Shown: positions 45,397 to 54,348, counted from the first letter of the stretch. The stretch: 64,000 nt of DNA from Cryobacterium breve (GCF_004402375.1 NZ_SOGJ01000028.1:107632-171631); one strand, 5' to 3'. The notes: generated by a model not told the origin, from the letters alone. Numbers and translations: made by a program.

Positions 45397-45513
45397 GGTG
45401 CGATCGCATCCGTTGCAGTTCAGAACGTAGACCGGGTGGGCGTGACTCTCGGCGTGCGCCGGGTTCGGCGTCAGGCGAGCGGCCGAATGACAAAAGGGAC
45501 ACGTGATTCTCAT
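45358..45513 (-). CDS. possible small zinc-ribbon protein fused to att sequence
   Basis: 51 residues: MRITCPFCHSAARLT then VYVLNCNGCDRTT, two CxxC pairs that could bind zinc. GGAG lies 8 nt before the ATG. The last 10 or so residues are translated from the tRNA-Arg fragment, so the natural C-terminus may have been replaced at integration. It may be a real small gene or chance. Confidence 0.35.
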   Translation of the reverse strand: MRITCPFCHSAARLTPNPAHAESHAHPVYVLNCNGCDRTTVRPKGFETPTF

Positions 45514-45642
45514 GGCTGAGGCTCCTGCTCTCGTACCCGCCACGATCTGCAACGCGTAGTTCGAAATTAACTCGCGTCAGGTCGGCGCAGTACCCCCTTG
45601 ACCCAGGCGGATGCGTGTGCTCGGCCGTCTCGGAGCGCTGAT

Positions 45643-45834
45643 CTAGGTGCGGTCGATCTGCTCGATCATGAAGTCCGTGCCGGGGTAGACGATGCTCTCG
45701 TGCCCCTCACCGAACCGCACGAGGTAGGGCGGTTCGCCGTTCGGCCCGCGAACCTCCAGGATCTCGCCGTGCCGGTCGGGGGTTTCCACCGTCCTGCCTC
45801 GAATGACGATCCGGTCTCCCTGCGCTGCGTGCAT
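45643..45834 (-). CDS. DUF1918 protein
   Basis: 63-residue DUF1918 protein: GDRIVIRGRTVETPDRHGEI, VRGPNGEPPYLVRFGEGHES and VYPGTD are family blocks. A strong Shine-Dalgarno (GAGGAGG) precedes the ATG at 45834. Function unknown; small actinobacterial cytoplasmic protein with an SH3-like fold expected. Confidence 0.9.
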   Translation of the reverse strand: MHAAQGDRIVIRGRTVETPDRHGEILEVRGPNGEPPYLVRFGEGHESIVYPGTDFMIEQIDRT

Positions 45835-45931
45835 GGGAATCACCTCCTCGCGGCTTACCGTACGCCCGCCCGCCCTGCCTGCACAGGGGATGCGGGGTTG
45901 CCGGCCGGGGCCGCACGCGGCGCGGCGCGGG

Positions 45932-46366
45932 TCAGTCGCCGGCGCGCAGGCGATCACAGAGTCCGATGAGCTGTGTCAGTTCGTCGGTGCTGAGACTGTC
46001 GCCGATGCGCTCGGTAATGGTGGCCATGTGCTGCAGCGCGACCCGGCGGAAAAGCTCGAAGCCGGCATCCGTCAACTCGATCAATGCGCCGCGGCCGTCG
46101 GCCGGGTCGATGTGTTTCTGCACATAGCCGCGCAAGGCCAGCCGGTCGACCAGGCGGCTCACGCTTGGTTGGGTGAGCAGCACGTTCCGGTTCAGATCGC
46201 GCAGCCGGAGCCGCCATTCGGGGGCCCGGGACAGGTTGAACATCACGTCGTACTCGTTGAAGGAGATGTCCCGGGAAGGGAAGTCGGCGGCGATGCTGCG
46301 CATGATGGCGACCTGGGCGCGGAACAGGGACTCCCAAGCGGCCACAGCCACGGCTCGATCGGTCAC
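45932..46366 (-). CDS. MarR-family transcriptional regulator
   Basis: About 144 residues, standard MarR length. Helix-turn-helix: LRLRDLNRNVLLTQPSVSRL, then wing residues HIDPADGRGALIELTDAG. The GTG at 46366 is preferred as start because GGAGG lies 4 nt upstream; an ATG at 46426 would add 20 residues. The regulated gene is not obvious; the upstream region (46370-46560) is AT-rich and may hold its own operator. Confidence 0.88.
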   Translation of the reverse strand: MTDRAVAVAAWESLFRAQVAIMRSIAADFPSRDISFNEYDVMFNLSRAPEWRLRLRDLNRNVLLTQPSVSRLVDRLALRGYVQKHIDPADGRGALIELTDAGFELFRRVALQHMATITERIGDSLSTDELTQLIGLCDRLRAGD

Positions 46367-46564
46367 GCTGCCTCCACATCTCTGAACTTCAAGAATAGGG
46401 ACTCCATTCTGAGCCGCCTCATCCACACATGGTGAATTCAGAGAAAAATAACGATCAGATAACTAGCTTCTCGTTACGCATTCGTTATATATTCGGAGTG
46501 CGTCAACCGTTTGCTGTGGCGGAAGACGCGAAATGTGATTGCAGGACACTCTTGGTGCAAGGGA

Positions 46565-46599
46565 AGAGGGCCGGTCGTAGCTACTACGACCGGCCCTCT
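46565..46599 (-). terminator. 16 bp stem terminator
   Basis: AGAGGGCCGGTCGTAG and its exact complement around a 3-base loop, 75 bp past the stop of the winged-helix gene. A very stable intrinsic terminator. Confidence 0.85.
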
Positions 46600-46673
46600 G
46601 TCATGCCGGCCCCCTTCGGCAGGATGGGCCACTCGGCGTGGTGGGTCGCGGGCGGGACTCACCACGCCAGACG

Positions 46674-47378
46674 TTAGAAGACGTCCGGGCTCGGGGTGCT
46701 GGACTGACGGATCGATACGTCGGCGTGGCGGTCGAAGCGGTAGCCGACGCCGCGCACAGTGCGCACGATGTCCTCGTAGCGGCCGAGCTTGGCACGCAGG
46801 CGACGCACGTGCACGTCGATCGTTCGCTCGTTGGGGGCATCCTCTTCGTCCGCGGCGTTCCACAGCTTGGAGATCAGTTCGGCGCGTTCGATGGTGCGAC
46901 CCTCGCGCAGCACGAGGTACTGCAGCAGCTCGAATTCCTTATAGGTGAGCGCCGCGGTCTCGTTGTCGAGGATGACGCGCTTGCGAGAGATGTCCACCAC
47001 GACGCCGCCCGGTGCCCGGTCGGGGTCCTCGGCGACGTTGCGGTGCTTGGCCAGCGCGGTCGGGTCCTGCAAGGCGAGGCGTACGACGTCCACGTCGCGG
47101 CCGCCGGCTCCGGCCGGGGCCAGTGCCACGGCTGCATGAGTCTCCGCGGCCGGCGCGATCGTGCTGGTCAGAGCCTTGAGGGCCTCGACGATGCGGCTGA
47201 GGCTGGTGCCTGCCGCTGCTGCGGTGGCTTCGTCGATGCCGACGTAGAGAACGAAGCCGCGGGCCTGCGTGCCATCGGGCACGGCGCGGATGCGCGGCGC
47301 GGTCGGTGCGGAAGGGGCCTGGAGTTCGAGGCGGGCGGCCTGGGCCGACCGGGCGGAGTCAATGTGTGCAAGCGACAT
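46674..47378 (-). CDS. winged-helix transcriptional regulator (OmpR-type DNA-binding domain)
   Basis: 234 residues. The C-terminal half (about 125-220) is an OmpR/PhoB-type winged helix: LTYKEFELLQYLVLREGRTI, RTIDVHVRRLRAKLGRYEDI, and the wing VRTVRGVGYRFD. The N-terminal half (ARGFVLYVGIDEATAAAAGT, ALKALTSTIAPAAETHAAVAL) is not a receiver domain: no phosphoacceptor pattern is seen, so no kinase partner is implied. Start 47378, with AAGGAT upstream. A 170 nt leader separates it from a Cys-rich leader peptide that may control it. The regulon is unknown. Confidence 0.85.
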   Translation of the reverse strand: MSLAHIDSARSAQAARLELQAPSAPTAPRIRAVPDGTQARGFVLYVGIDEATAAAAGTSLSRIVEALKALTSTIAPAAETHAAVALAPAGAGGRDVDVVRLALQDPTALAKHRNVAEDPDRAPGGVVVDISRKRVILDNETAALTYKEFELLQYLVLREGRTIERAELISKLWNAADEEDAPNERTIDVHVRRLRAKLGRYEDIVRTVRGVGYRFDRHADVSIRQSSTPSPDVF

Positions 47379-47449
47379 GGGAGTAATCCTTGGCTGGGAT
47401 GCTGCAGGTGAACCCGATGCGTTAAGCGAATTCAGGTTCGTAAAATATC

Positions 47450-47500
47450 GGCCGGAGAAAGGCCGGAGGGGAGTCGGAGAGACTCGGAGTTCAACCGGCC
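47450..47500 (-). promoter_or_regulatory. possible attenuator stems
   Basis: Between leader peptide and regulator gene lie three complementary 6-mers (47495-47500, 47461-47466, 47450-47455; GGCCGG/CCGGCC). The first can pair with either of the others, giving mutually exclusive stems; after the last the minus-strand transcript reads GATATTTT. This fits attenuation control. Confidence 0.4.
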
Positions 47501-47547
47501 GACCGCGATACGTCAGCGGGGCGGGAACGGGGCGATTCGGTCGCTCG

Positions 47548-47652
47548 TTAGCGGGACATTCGGCAACACGCAAAGCAGCTGCCGGGCATCAGCATCATGC
47601 CGGCAGTCCCGGGGGCCTCGAAGGAGGTCTGGGGGCGTGCGCTCGTTGTCAT
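47548..47652 (-). CDS. Cys-rich leaderless leader peptide
   Basis: 34-residue ORF beginning MTTSARPQTSFEAPG and ending MLMPGSCFACCRMSR, with three Cys within the last ten residues. There is no Shine-Dalgarno; the candidate promoter places the transcript start at or within 1 nt of the ATG, so it is probably leaderless. Polycysteine leaderless ORFs that act as cysteine-responsive attenuators are known in mycobacteria. The downstream gene here is the winged-helix regulator. Confidence 0.6.
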   Translation of the reverse strand: MTTSARPQTSFEAPGTAGMMLMPGSCFACCRMSR

Positions 47653-47659
47653 AGTTGCG

Positions 47660-47689
47660 AGTAAAGCCCACTGTTACGGCGTGTGTCAA
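47660..47689 (-). promoter_or_regulatory. promoter of the leader peptide and regulator gene
   Basis: Minus strand: -35 TTGACA (47684-47689), 18 bp spacer, -10 TTTACT (47660-47665). The ATG of the leader peptide begins 8 nt after the -10. Confidence 0.6.
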
Positions 47690-47894
47690 TTTTATGACCG
47701 AGGATGACACTGTGCGACGCGCATCACGTTCGGTGACTCTGCGACGGATCGGAGGATCCGCCGCAGAGAGAGAAATTGAGAAAATGATCCTTGACCAAAG
47801 GGCAGTCCATCAAAGATTCGTGAATTTGTTAGGCATGAATGCTGTGTGGGTCGCAGGACCTGCATTCGCGACCGGCGGTGAACAGTCGGGTCTA

Positions 47895-48527
47895 CTACAC
47901 CAGACCGTAGAGACGGTCGCCGGCGTCGCCGAGGCCGGGCACGATGTAGCCGTGCTCGTCGAGGTGGTCATCGACGGCGCCGAGCACGATGGTCACTTCA
48001 CGGCCTTCGAGGGCCTTCTCGACTGCGGCGAGTCCTTCCGGTGCGGCGAGGATGCAGATTGCCGTGACGTCGACGGCTCCACGGTCGAAGAGGAACTGGA
48101 TGGCCGCGATCAGTGAACCTCCCGTTGCCAGCATCGGGTCGAGAACGAAGCATTGGCGGTCCGACAGGTCGTCGGGCAGACGTTCGGCGTAGGTCGTGGG
48201 TTCAAGGGTTTCCTCGTTGCGGGCCATCCCGAGAAAGCCGACCTCTGCGGTCGGCAGAAGCTTGACCATGCCCTCGAGCATGCCCAGCCCGGCGCGGAGG
48301 ATCGGCACGACAAGAGGCTTGGGGTTGCTGATCTGCACGCCGCGGGTTGTGGCAACCGGGGTCTGCACGGTCACTTCCTCGACCCGCACGCCGCGCGTTC
48401 CCTCATAGGCGAGGAGGGTCATCAGTTCTTCGACAAGTGACCGGAAGATCGGCGACGGGGTGCGCTTGTCCCGGAGAACCGTGAGTTTGTGGGTGATCAG
48501 GGGGTGGTCGGCTACGTGGACTCGCAT
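47895..48527 (-). CDS. upp: uracil phosphoribosyltransferase
   Basis: 210 residues, normal length. It makes UMP from uracil and PRPP (pyrimidine salvage). N-terminal [20 protein letters not shown], a PRPP loop [19 protein letters not shown] at about 130, and the uracil-binding end [19 protein letters not shown]. Divergent from tadA across about 30 bp. Confidence 0.97.
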   Translation of the reverse strand: MRVHVADHPLITHKLTVLRDKRTPSPIFRSLVEELMTLLAYEGTRGVRVEEVTVQTPVATTRGVQISNPKPLVVPILRAGLGMLEGMVKLLPTAEVGFLGMARNEETLEPTTYAERLPDDLSDRQCFVLDPMLATGGSLIAAIQFLFDRGAVDVTAICILAAPEGLAAVEKALEGREVTIVLGAVDDHLDEHGYIVPGLGDAGDRLYGLV

Positions 48528-48560
48528 AGGCTCAATCTACTAGTCGGGGAAGGAATCCGG

Positions 48561-49040
48561 ATGGGCGAGGTCGATCGCCGGCACAGTGAATGGATGCGGC
48601 TCGCGCTGCACGAGGCCCGGGCAGCCCTTGAAACGGGCGATGTTCCCGTCGGCGCGGTCGTGCTGGACGCCACCGGCACGGTCATCGGGCGCGGGCGCAA
48701 CGAGCGCGAAGCGCGGCAGGATCCCACCGGCCATGCCGAGATCGTCGCCATCCGTCAGGCCGCCTCGTCAATGGGGGACTGGCACCTGACCGGCTGCACC
48801 CTCGTGGTCACACTGGAACCCTGCGTGATGTGTGCGGGGGCGATCCTGGCGGCGCGGGTGCCCGTGGTCGTATTCGGCGCGTGGGACGAGAAGGCCGGCG
48901 CATCCGGGTCCGTGTACGACGTGCTGCGGGACCGCCGGCTCAATCATCGGGCCGAGGTGTATGCCGCAGTCGACGCGGAGGAGTGCGGGGAACTGCTCAG
49001 GACGTTCTTTCTGGATCCAGCCCGTCGAGCCATTCGCTGA
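48561..49040 (+). CDS. tadA: tRNA-specific adenosine deaminase
   Basis: 159 residues. It converts A34 of tRNA-Arg(ACG) to inosine; a tRNA-Arg(ACG) gene is in this window. Catalytic HAE in GHAEIVAIRQA and the zinc site EPCVMCAGAIL are present. The start is ATG 48561 with AAGGA upstream. The 3' end overlaps the convergent amidotransferase gene by 44 bp. Confidence 0.95.
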   Translation: MGEVDRRHSEWMRLALHEARAALETGDVPVGAVVLDATGTVIGRGRNEREARQDPTGHAEIVAIRQAASSMGDWHLTGCTLVVTLEPCVMCAGAILAARVPVVVFGAWDEKAGASGSVYDVLRDRRLNHRAEVYAAVDAEECGELLRTFFLDPARRAIR

Positions 49041-49710
49041 ACATGGCTCTGGACGCGCCCTGCATGCCCCTGGAGTAGAGTTCACGGTCGCGGCGAAGGT
49101 CGGCCGGGTTGTAACCTTCTGCGGCCACCTCGGCCTCCGAGGCAACCAGCCAGACCTCGTGCATCTCGGCGGTGACCTCCGGGTGGAACTGCACGGCCAG
49201 AGCCCAGTCGCCGATGGAGAAGGCCTCATTGCCGTACTGGGGCGACCCGGCCAGTCTCGTCACTCCCTCGGGCAGATCGAAGGTGTCGCTGTGCCACTGG
49301 AAGACGGGGACGCCGCTTACGTGTCGCACGGGGGAAGTCGCCCCGGCCAGAGTGGGCTCCACGGACCGGTAGCCGATCTCGTTCGTCGGCCCGCGGTAGA
49401 CGCGGGAGCCGAGGGCGGCGGCCATGAGCTGGGCGCCGAGGCACACGCCGAAAACGGGACGGCCCGACGCGAGCCGTTGCTCGAGCAGGGCGATCTCGTC
49501 GTTCAGCGCCGGGAAGTTGTCGGCCTCGTACACCCCCATCTCACCGCCGAGCACGACCAGCAGATCGATCCGCGCCGGGTCTAGGCCGCGTACGTCCTCC
49601 CGAAGGGTGTCGACATAACGGACGGAGTAGCCGTGCTCCCGCAGCACGGGCTCGAGGTTGCCGAGGTGGATCGTGTCATCGTGCCGCAGAACGATCGCGA
49701 CGCGGCTCAC
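48997..49710 (-). CDS. class I glutamine amidotransferase
   Basis: 237 residues, GATase class I fold. The nucleophile Cys is in FGVCLGAQLMAAALG (about 95), and the His-Glu pair is in VQFHPEVTAEM (about 180). It is a stand-alone domain; the acceptor is unknown. It overlaps the CDF gene start by 4 bp upstream and tadA at its 3' end. Confidence 0.9.
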   Translation of the reverse strand: MSRVAIVLRHDDTIHLGNLEPVLREHGYSVRYVDTLREDVRGLDPARIDLLVVLGGEMGVYEADNFPALNDEIALLEQRLASGRPVFGVCLGAQLMAAALGSRVYRGPTNEIGYRSVEPTLAGATSPVRHVSGVPVFQWHSDTFDLPEGVTRLAGSPQYGNEAFSIGDWALAVQFHPEVTAEMHEVWLVASEAEVAAEGYNPADLRRDRELYSRGMQGASRAMFSEWLDGLDPERTS

Positions 49711-50669
49711 TCACTGCCCTTGATGACGATGGCGTCGGTGGGCGGCTGGCGCCGGTTGGGATCGACGTACAGGTCTGGTTCCAGGTAGATCACGCGGGCG
49801 GACGGCACTGCCTCACGGATGCGGGCTTCGACGGTGTCGATGCCCGCCGCCACATCGGCGAATCGGTTGTCGGCGTCAAAGGTGATCTTTGCGGCGACGA
49901 GGAGTTCGTCCGGACCGAGGTACAGGGTCTTGAGGTGGATGATCTTCTGCGTCTCCGGGCCCGAGAGGATGGCGCGCTCGATGGCCGCGGCATCCGTGGT
50001 GCCGGCACCCTCCCCGACCAGCAGGCTCTTCGTCTCGATGCCCAGCACGATCGCGACGAGAACGAGCAGCAGGCCGATGAACAGGGTGCCGATGGCGTCC
50101 CAGATCGGGTCGCCGGTGATGATGGTGAGGCCCACGCCGAGGAATGCGAAGACCAGGCCCGTGAGCGCGGCGACGTCTTCGAGCAGCACCACGGGCAGTT
50201 CGGGCGCCTTGGAGTGCCGCACGAACTGCACCCAGCTCTGCGTGCCGCGCACGAGGTTCGATTCCCTGATGGCAGTGCGCAGTGAGAAGGACTCGAGACC
50301 CATGGCGACCAACAGCACCACGATGGGCAGCCACGGCACCTCGAGCGGGTGCGGGTTCTGCAGCTTGTTCACGCCCTCGTACAGGGAGAACACGCCACCC
50401 ACCGAGAACAGGATGATCGACACGACGAAGGCGTAGACGAAGCGTTCGCGGCCATAGCCGAACGGATGCTCCGTGTCGGCTCTCTGCCGCGCCTTGCGTC
50501 CGCCCACCAGCAGCAGCACCTGGTTGCCCGAATCGGCGAGAGAGTGCACCCCCTCAGCGAGCATCGAGGAGGAACCGGAGAACGCCCAGGCCACGAATTT
50601 CGTGATCGCGATGCCCAGATTGGCCCCGAGTGCCGCCACGATTGCCCTGTTCCCGCCCGATGTTCTCAT
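49707..50669 (-). CDS. cation diffusion facilitator transporter
   Basis: 320 residues with about six TM helices. CDF signature: SSMLAEGVHSLADSGNQVLL (the HxxxD metal site), and a C-terminal cytoplasmic domain (about 220-310). The metal is not clear; DxxxD replaced by HxxxD in the first site is usual for Zn/Fe/Co types. Coupled to the amidotransferase by a 4 bp overlap. Confidence 0.92.
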   Translation of the reverse strand: MRTSGGNRAIVAALGANLGIAITKFVAWAFSGSSSMLAEGVHSLADSGNQVLLLVGGRKARQRADTEHPFGYGRERFVYAFVVSIILFSVGGVFSLYEGVNKLQNPHPLEVPWLPIVVLLVAMGLESFSLRTAIRESNLVRGTQSWVQFVRHSKAPELPVVLLEDVAALTGLVFAFLGVGLTIITGDPIWDAIGTLFIGLLLVLVAIVLGIETKSLLVGEGAGTTDAAAIERAILSGPETQKIIHLKTLYLGPDELLVAAKITFDADNRFADVAAGIDTVEARIREAVPSARVIYLEPDLYVDPNRRQPPTDAIVIKGSE

Positions 50670-50737
50670 GGGGCAATCCTAGAACGCTGGTCACCACGCC
50701 CGGCTTCGGGCCCGGGGCTCAAAAGTAGACTCGTCAG

Positions 50738-51586
50738 ATGACTTCGACTGCATCGACCACCCTGCCCACGATCGCGTTCCTCGGCGCCGGCTCCATGGCG
50801 AGGGCCGTGCTCACCGGACTGCTGCAGCCGGGTGTGACCGTGGAAGGCGGCATCCGGGCCACCAACCGCAGCGCCGCCAAGGCCGCCGAACTCCGTGCGA
50901 CCGAAGGTGTGACCGCCTACGCCACCGCGGAGGATCCGGAAGCCAACCGCACGGCCGTGGCCGGGGCGCGCATCGTGATCGTGGCGGTGAAGCCCGCGAT
51001 GGTCCCGGACCTCCTGACCGAGATCGCCGACAGTCTGGAGCCCGGAGCCCTCGTCGTCAGCGTCGCTGCCGGCGTCACCATCGCGACGTTCGAATCCCGG
51101 CTGCCCGAATCGGTGTCGGTCATCCGCTCGATGCCCAACACGCCGGCCCTCGTCGGCAAGGCCGTCACGGGGCTGAGCGCGGGCACGCGGTCCAGCGCCA
51201 CCGATCTCGAGCTCGCCACTGCCCTATTCGCCACCGTCGGCGATGTGTTGGTCGTGCCCGAGGAGAAGCTCGACGCCCTCAGCACGATCTCCGGCTCCGG
51301 TCCGGCCTACGTCTTCTACCTGATCGAGCAACTCACGGCCACGGCCCTCGACAAGGGTTTCACCCCGCAGGAGGCCGCGGTCATGGTGAACGGCACCTTC
51401 CTCGGCGCGACCACGCTCCTGGCGGCATCCGACCTGTCCCCGACCGAGCTGCGCCGCCAGGTGACGAGTCCGAGCGGCACCACCGAGCGCGCCGTGTGGG
51501 AACTCGAAAAGGGTGGCCTCAAAGAACTGTTCGATCGTGCGACGGATGCCGCGCTCGCCCGAGCGCGCGAACTCGCGGGCCACTAG
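50738..51586 (+). CDS. proC: pyrroline-5-carboxylate reductase
   Basis: 282 residues, the last step of proline synthesis. The Rossmann motif is AFLGAGSMARAVLTGLL (residues 11-27). Family motifs are VIRSMPNTPALVGKAVTGLS and SGSGPAYVFYLIEQLTATAL. Start ATG 50738. It converges with trkA, 8 bp apart. Confidence 0.96.
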   Translation: MTSTASTTLPTIAFLGAGSMARAVLTGLLQPGVTVEGGIRATNRSAAKAAELRATEGVTAYATAEDPEANRTAVAGARIVIVAVKPAMVPDLLTEIADSLEPGALVVSVAAGVTIATFESRLPESVSVIRSMPNTPALVGKAVTGLSAGTRSSATDLELATALFATVGDVLVVPEEKLDALSTISGSGPAYVFYLIEQLTATALDKGFTPQEAAVMVNGTFLGATTLLAASDLSPTELRRQVTSPSGTTERAVWELEKGGLKELFDRATDAALARARELAGH

Positions 51587-51594
51587 ACCCAGGT

Positions 51595-52266
51595 TTAGAC
51601 CTCGAGTGCCGCGAACCGTTCGATGTCGGACTCCGTGCCGGAGACGATGATGAGGTCCCGGTCGGTGACGATCGTTTTCTCGGTGGCGTAGGTGAAGGGA
51701 CGGCCGGGGCTCTGCACGCCGACCACGGTGACGTTGTACTTGCGACGCAGCCCCGATTCGGTCAGGTTGAGCCCCCTGATCGGCTTCGGCGGGATCATCT
51801 TGACCAAGACGAAATCGTCGTCGAACTCGATGAAGTCGAGCATTCGTCCGGACACCAGATGCGCGAGGCGTTCGCCGGCCTCAGCCTCAGGGAAGACGAC
51901 GTGGTTCACGCCGATGCGCTCGAGAATCGTGCCGTGGGACTTGGAGATCGCCTTTGCCCAGATCTGCGGGATCCCGAGATCGACCAGGTTCGCCGCGATG
52001 AGCACACTGGCCTCGACGGATGAGCCGACGGCGCAGACAGCGATCGAGAATTCCTGCGCACCGATTTGGCGCAGCGCGTCGATGGACGTGGCATCAGCCT
52101 GCACCGCGTGGGTGACCCGTTCGGACCATTTCTGCACGAGGGCCTCGCTGTCGTCGACGGCGAGCACCTCTCGGCCGAGACGGTCGAGCTGACCGGCGGT
52201 GGCCGCGCCGAACCTGCCGAGTCCGATCACGAGCACGGGAGCGTCGTGTTTGAAGCGGTCAGCCAA
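51595..52266 (-). CDS. TrkA/KtrA-type K+ uptake regulatory subunit
   Basis: 223 residues: RCK-N domain with VLVIGLGRFGAATAGQL (NAD-binding) at 11-27 and RCK-C/TrkA-C at about 140-223. It is the cytoplasmic gating ring of the potassium transporter encoded just upstream. Start TTG at 52266, overlapping the TrkH gene by 8 bp, which ties their translation together. Confidence 0.93.
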   Translation of the reverse strand: MADRFKHDAPVLVIGLGRFGAATAGQLDRLGREVLAVDDSEALVQKWSERVTHAVQADATSIDALRQIGAQEFSIAVCAVGSSVEASVLIAANLVDLGIPQIWAKAISKSHGTILERIGVNHVVFPEAEAGERLAHLVSGRMLDFIEFDDDFVLVKMIPPKPIRGLNLTESGLRRKYNVTVVGVQSPGRPFTYATEKTIVTDRDLIIVSGTESDIERFAALEV

Positions 52267-53701
52267 CTATGGGTCTCTCTTCCGGACGGGAGAACAGCTG
52301 CCTGCTCTGGCTCGCGGCGAGGGCAGCCGCGAGAGTCACTGTACCAATCCTGCCCATGAACATGGTCGCCGCCAGCACGTACACCCCTGCCGGAGGGAGG
52401 TCGGCGGTCAGCCCCGTCGACAGGCCGCAGGTGGCGAACGCGGAGATCACGTCGAAGAGCACCAGGTCGAACGGCGCCTTGGAGATCTCCAGGATCAGGA
52501 TGCTGGACACAGCCACAGTCGTGGCACCCCACAGCACGACGCTGACCGCGAGCCGAAGGATGTCCCCGGGGATGCGGCGGCCGAACGCCTCCATCTGGCT
52601 TCGCCCGCTGGCCTCGGCGAACGCGGCCAGGAACAGGATGGCCAGGGTGGTCACTTTGATACCGCCCGCGGTGGACGCCGAACCGCCGCCGATGAACATC
52701 AGCATGTCCGTGACGAGCAGGCTCGACCCGTGCAGGTCGCTGACGGTGATGGTCGCGAAACCGCCCGACCGGGTCATCACCGACATGAACAGCGACTGGA
52801 AGATCGTGTCGCCCGCGTTCAGGGACCCGAACGTCTTCGGGTTGTCGAACTCGAGCGCGATGTATACCGCGATGCCCGCGACAATCAGCACCATGGTCGT
52901 GAAGAGGGTCAGCTTCACGTGCAGCGACCATCGCCGGGGGCTGCGCCAGCCCCGGGCGATGGCGTAGATCACCGGAAAGCCCAGGCTGCCGAGGAAGGCT
53001 CCCAGCATGAGGGCGCTGAGGAACCAATAGTCGTTCGCGAAGGGGGCGAGGCCTCCGACGTTGGGGGAGAAACCGCTGTTGGTGAAAGCCATGGCCGCGT
53101 AGTACACGCTCTGCCAGACGGCCTCGCCGGCGGGAGTCCCGACAGCCAGGATGCGCGGGAAGATCAGCGCAGTCACGACCAGTTCGATCACGAAGGCGCT
53201 GATCGCGACCGTCACGAGAAGGTTGCCGACCTCGCCCAACCGGATGGCTTGGCCTTCATTGACCGGGCCGGCATGGATCCGGGACGGGTTCGTGTCGCTG
53301 GCGGCCATGAGCCGGGCCCGCAGGCCCAGGCGCCGAGAGATGACCATGCCCATCAGGGAGGCGAGGGTCAACACGCCGACACCGCCGATATTGACGCCGA
53401 CCACCACCAGGACGTTGCCGAACGCCGACCAGTGCGTTGCCATGTCCACCGTCGCGAGGCCGGTCACGCAGATCACCGACACCGCGGTGAAGAGGGCGTC
53501 GTGCAGGGGGGTGACGGTGCGGTCCGCGGTTGCGATGGGCAGGGAGAACAGGAGGGTGAACACCATGATCAGGGCCGTGAACACGAGGATGGCGAAGCGG
53601 GACGGCGAGCGGCGCACCAGCCCGTCGATGGAGTCGCGCAGCCAGGCATACCAGCTGGTGGGACGCGGCGCGAAGGCGGAACCCGCCATCCGTGTCTGCA
53701 T
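52259..53701 (-). CDS. TrkH/KtrB-type potassium transporter
   Basis: 480 residues, four pore-repeat TM units. First selectivity loop VSVICVTGLATVDMATHWS, third TRSGGFATI, fourth FATCGLSTGLTADL. N-terminal SPSRFAILVFTALIMVFTLL. It forms the membrane pore for K+ uptake with the RCK protein encoded downstream. Confidence 0.94.
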   Translation of the reverse strand: MQTRMAGSAFAPRPTSWYAWLRDSIDGLVRRSPSRFAILVFTALIMVFTLLFSLPIATADRTVTPLHDALFTAVSVICVTGLATVDMATHWSAFGNVLVVVGVNIGGVGVLTLASLMGMVISRRLGLRARLMAASDTNPSRIHAGPVNEGQAIRLGEVGNLLVTVAISAFVIELVVTALIFPRILAVGTPAGEAVWQSVYYAAMAFTNSGFSPNVGGLAPFANDYWFLSALMLGAFLGSLGFPVIYAIARGWRSPRRWSLHVKLTLFTTMVLIVAGIAVYIALEFDNPKTFGSLNAGDTIFQSLFMSVMTRSGGFATITVSDLHGSSLLVTDMLMFIGGGSASTAGGIKVTTLAILFLAAFAEASGRSQMEAFGRRIPGDILRLAVSVVLWGATTVAVSSILILEISKAPFDLVLFDVISAFATCGLSTGLTADLPPAGVYVLAATMFMGRIGTVTLAAALAASQSRQLFSRPEERPIVG

Positions 53702-53775
53702 TGAAACCTCCGACTCACCCGCGACGAACGACCGCCGCCATGGTATCCCCCACCGGGAATGACTAGCCTTGGGGC

Positions 53776-54222
53776 ATGGCAGACATATTCGGCGTGGTGG
53801 CGGATTCGACCCGACGCGAAATTCTACGCATTCTCCTTGAGCGATACAACCAATCGAGCACGGCCGGTGGCGAACTCAGCGTGTCTGACATCGTCGACAA
53901 ACTCGGACTGAGCCAGCCGACTATCTCGAAGCACCTCAAGGTTTTGCGGGAAGCCGGCCTGGTCGGGGTTCGGGAAGCCGGTCAGCACCGTTATTACCAT
54001 TTGGACTACGCGCCGCTCGAAGAGATCGAGGACTGGTTGATTCCCTTCCTCAGTGTCGACTTCGACGCCACGGTCGGGGAGATCGCCGAAGAGGCCGAAG
54101 GGCTCAAGGACGAACAGCGGGCATTCGCTGCCGCCATCGGGAAGGCCTTCGCCGACACGTCATTCCAAATGGCGCATGCGGTCAAGGACGCCAAGCCCCG
54201 GAAATGGCGCAAAAACGACTGA
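53776..54222 (+). CDS. ArsR-family transcriptional regulator
   Basis: 148 residues. N-terminal winged helix: VVADSTRREILRILLERY, LSVSDIVDKLGLSQPTISKHL and a wing with VREAGQHRYYHLD. No Cys cluster, so not a classic metal sensor. The C-terminal 60 residues are helical and acidic. Divergent from trkH by about 75 bp; may control it or bS22. Target inferred only. Confidence 0.88.
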   Translation: MADIFGVVADSTRREILRILLERYNQSSTAGGELSVSDIVDKLGLSQPTISKHLKVLREAGLVGVREAGQHRYYHLDYAPLEEIEDWLIPFLSVDFDATVGEIAEEAEGLKDEQRAFAAAIGKAFADTSFQMAHAVKDAKPRKWRKND

Positions 54223-54348
54223 GCCGAGAGGCTGCCCAGCGCCCGAATGCGCACACCGCGTAGGAGTGCGTTCTTTTTCCGGTAGACTGCCATTTACCGT
54301 GTCTGTCGCGAATCCCGCGGCGAAACCAATTTCTTTTGTGAGGTCCGT

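Noticed and set aside
46429..46677. Plus-strand ORF of 82 codons between MarR and the winged-helix gene
   Set aside because: It runs through the perfect terminator hairpin, has no Shine-Dalgarno and no recognisable domain.
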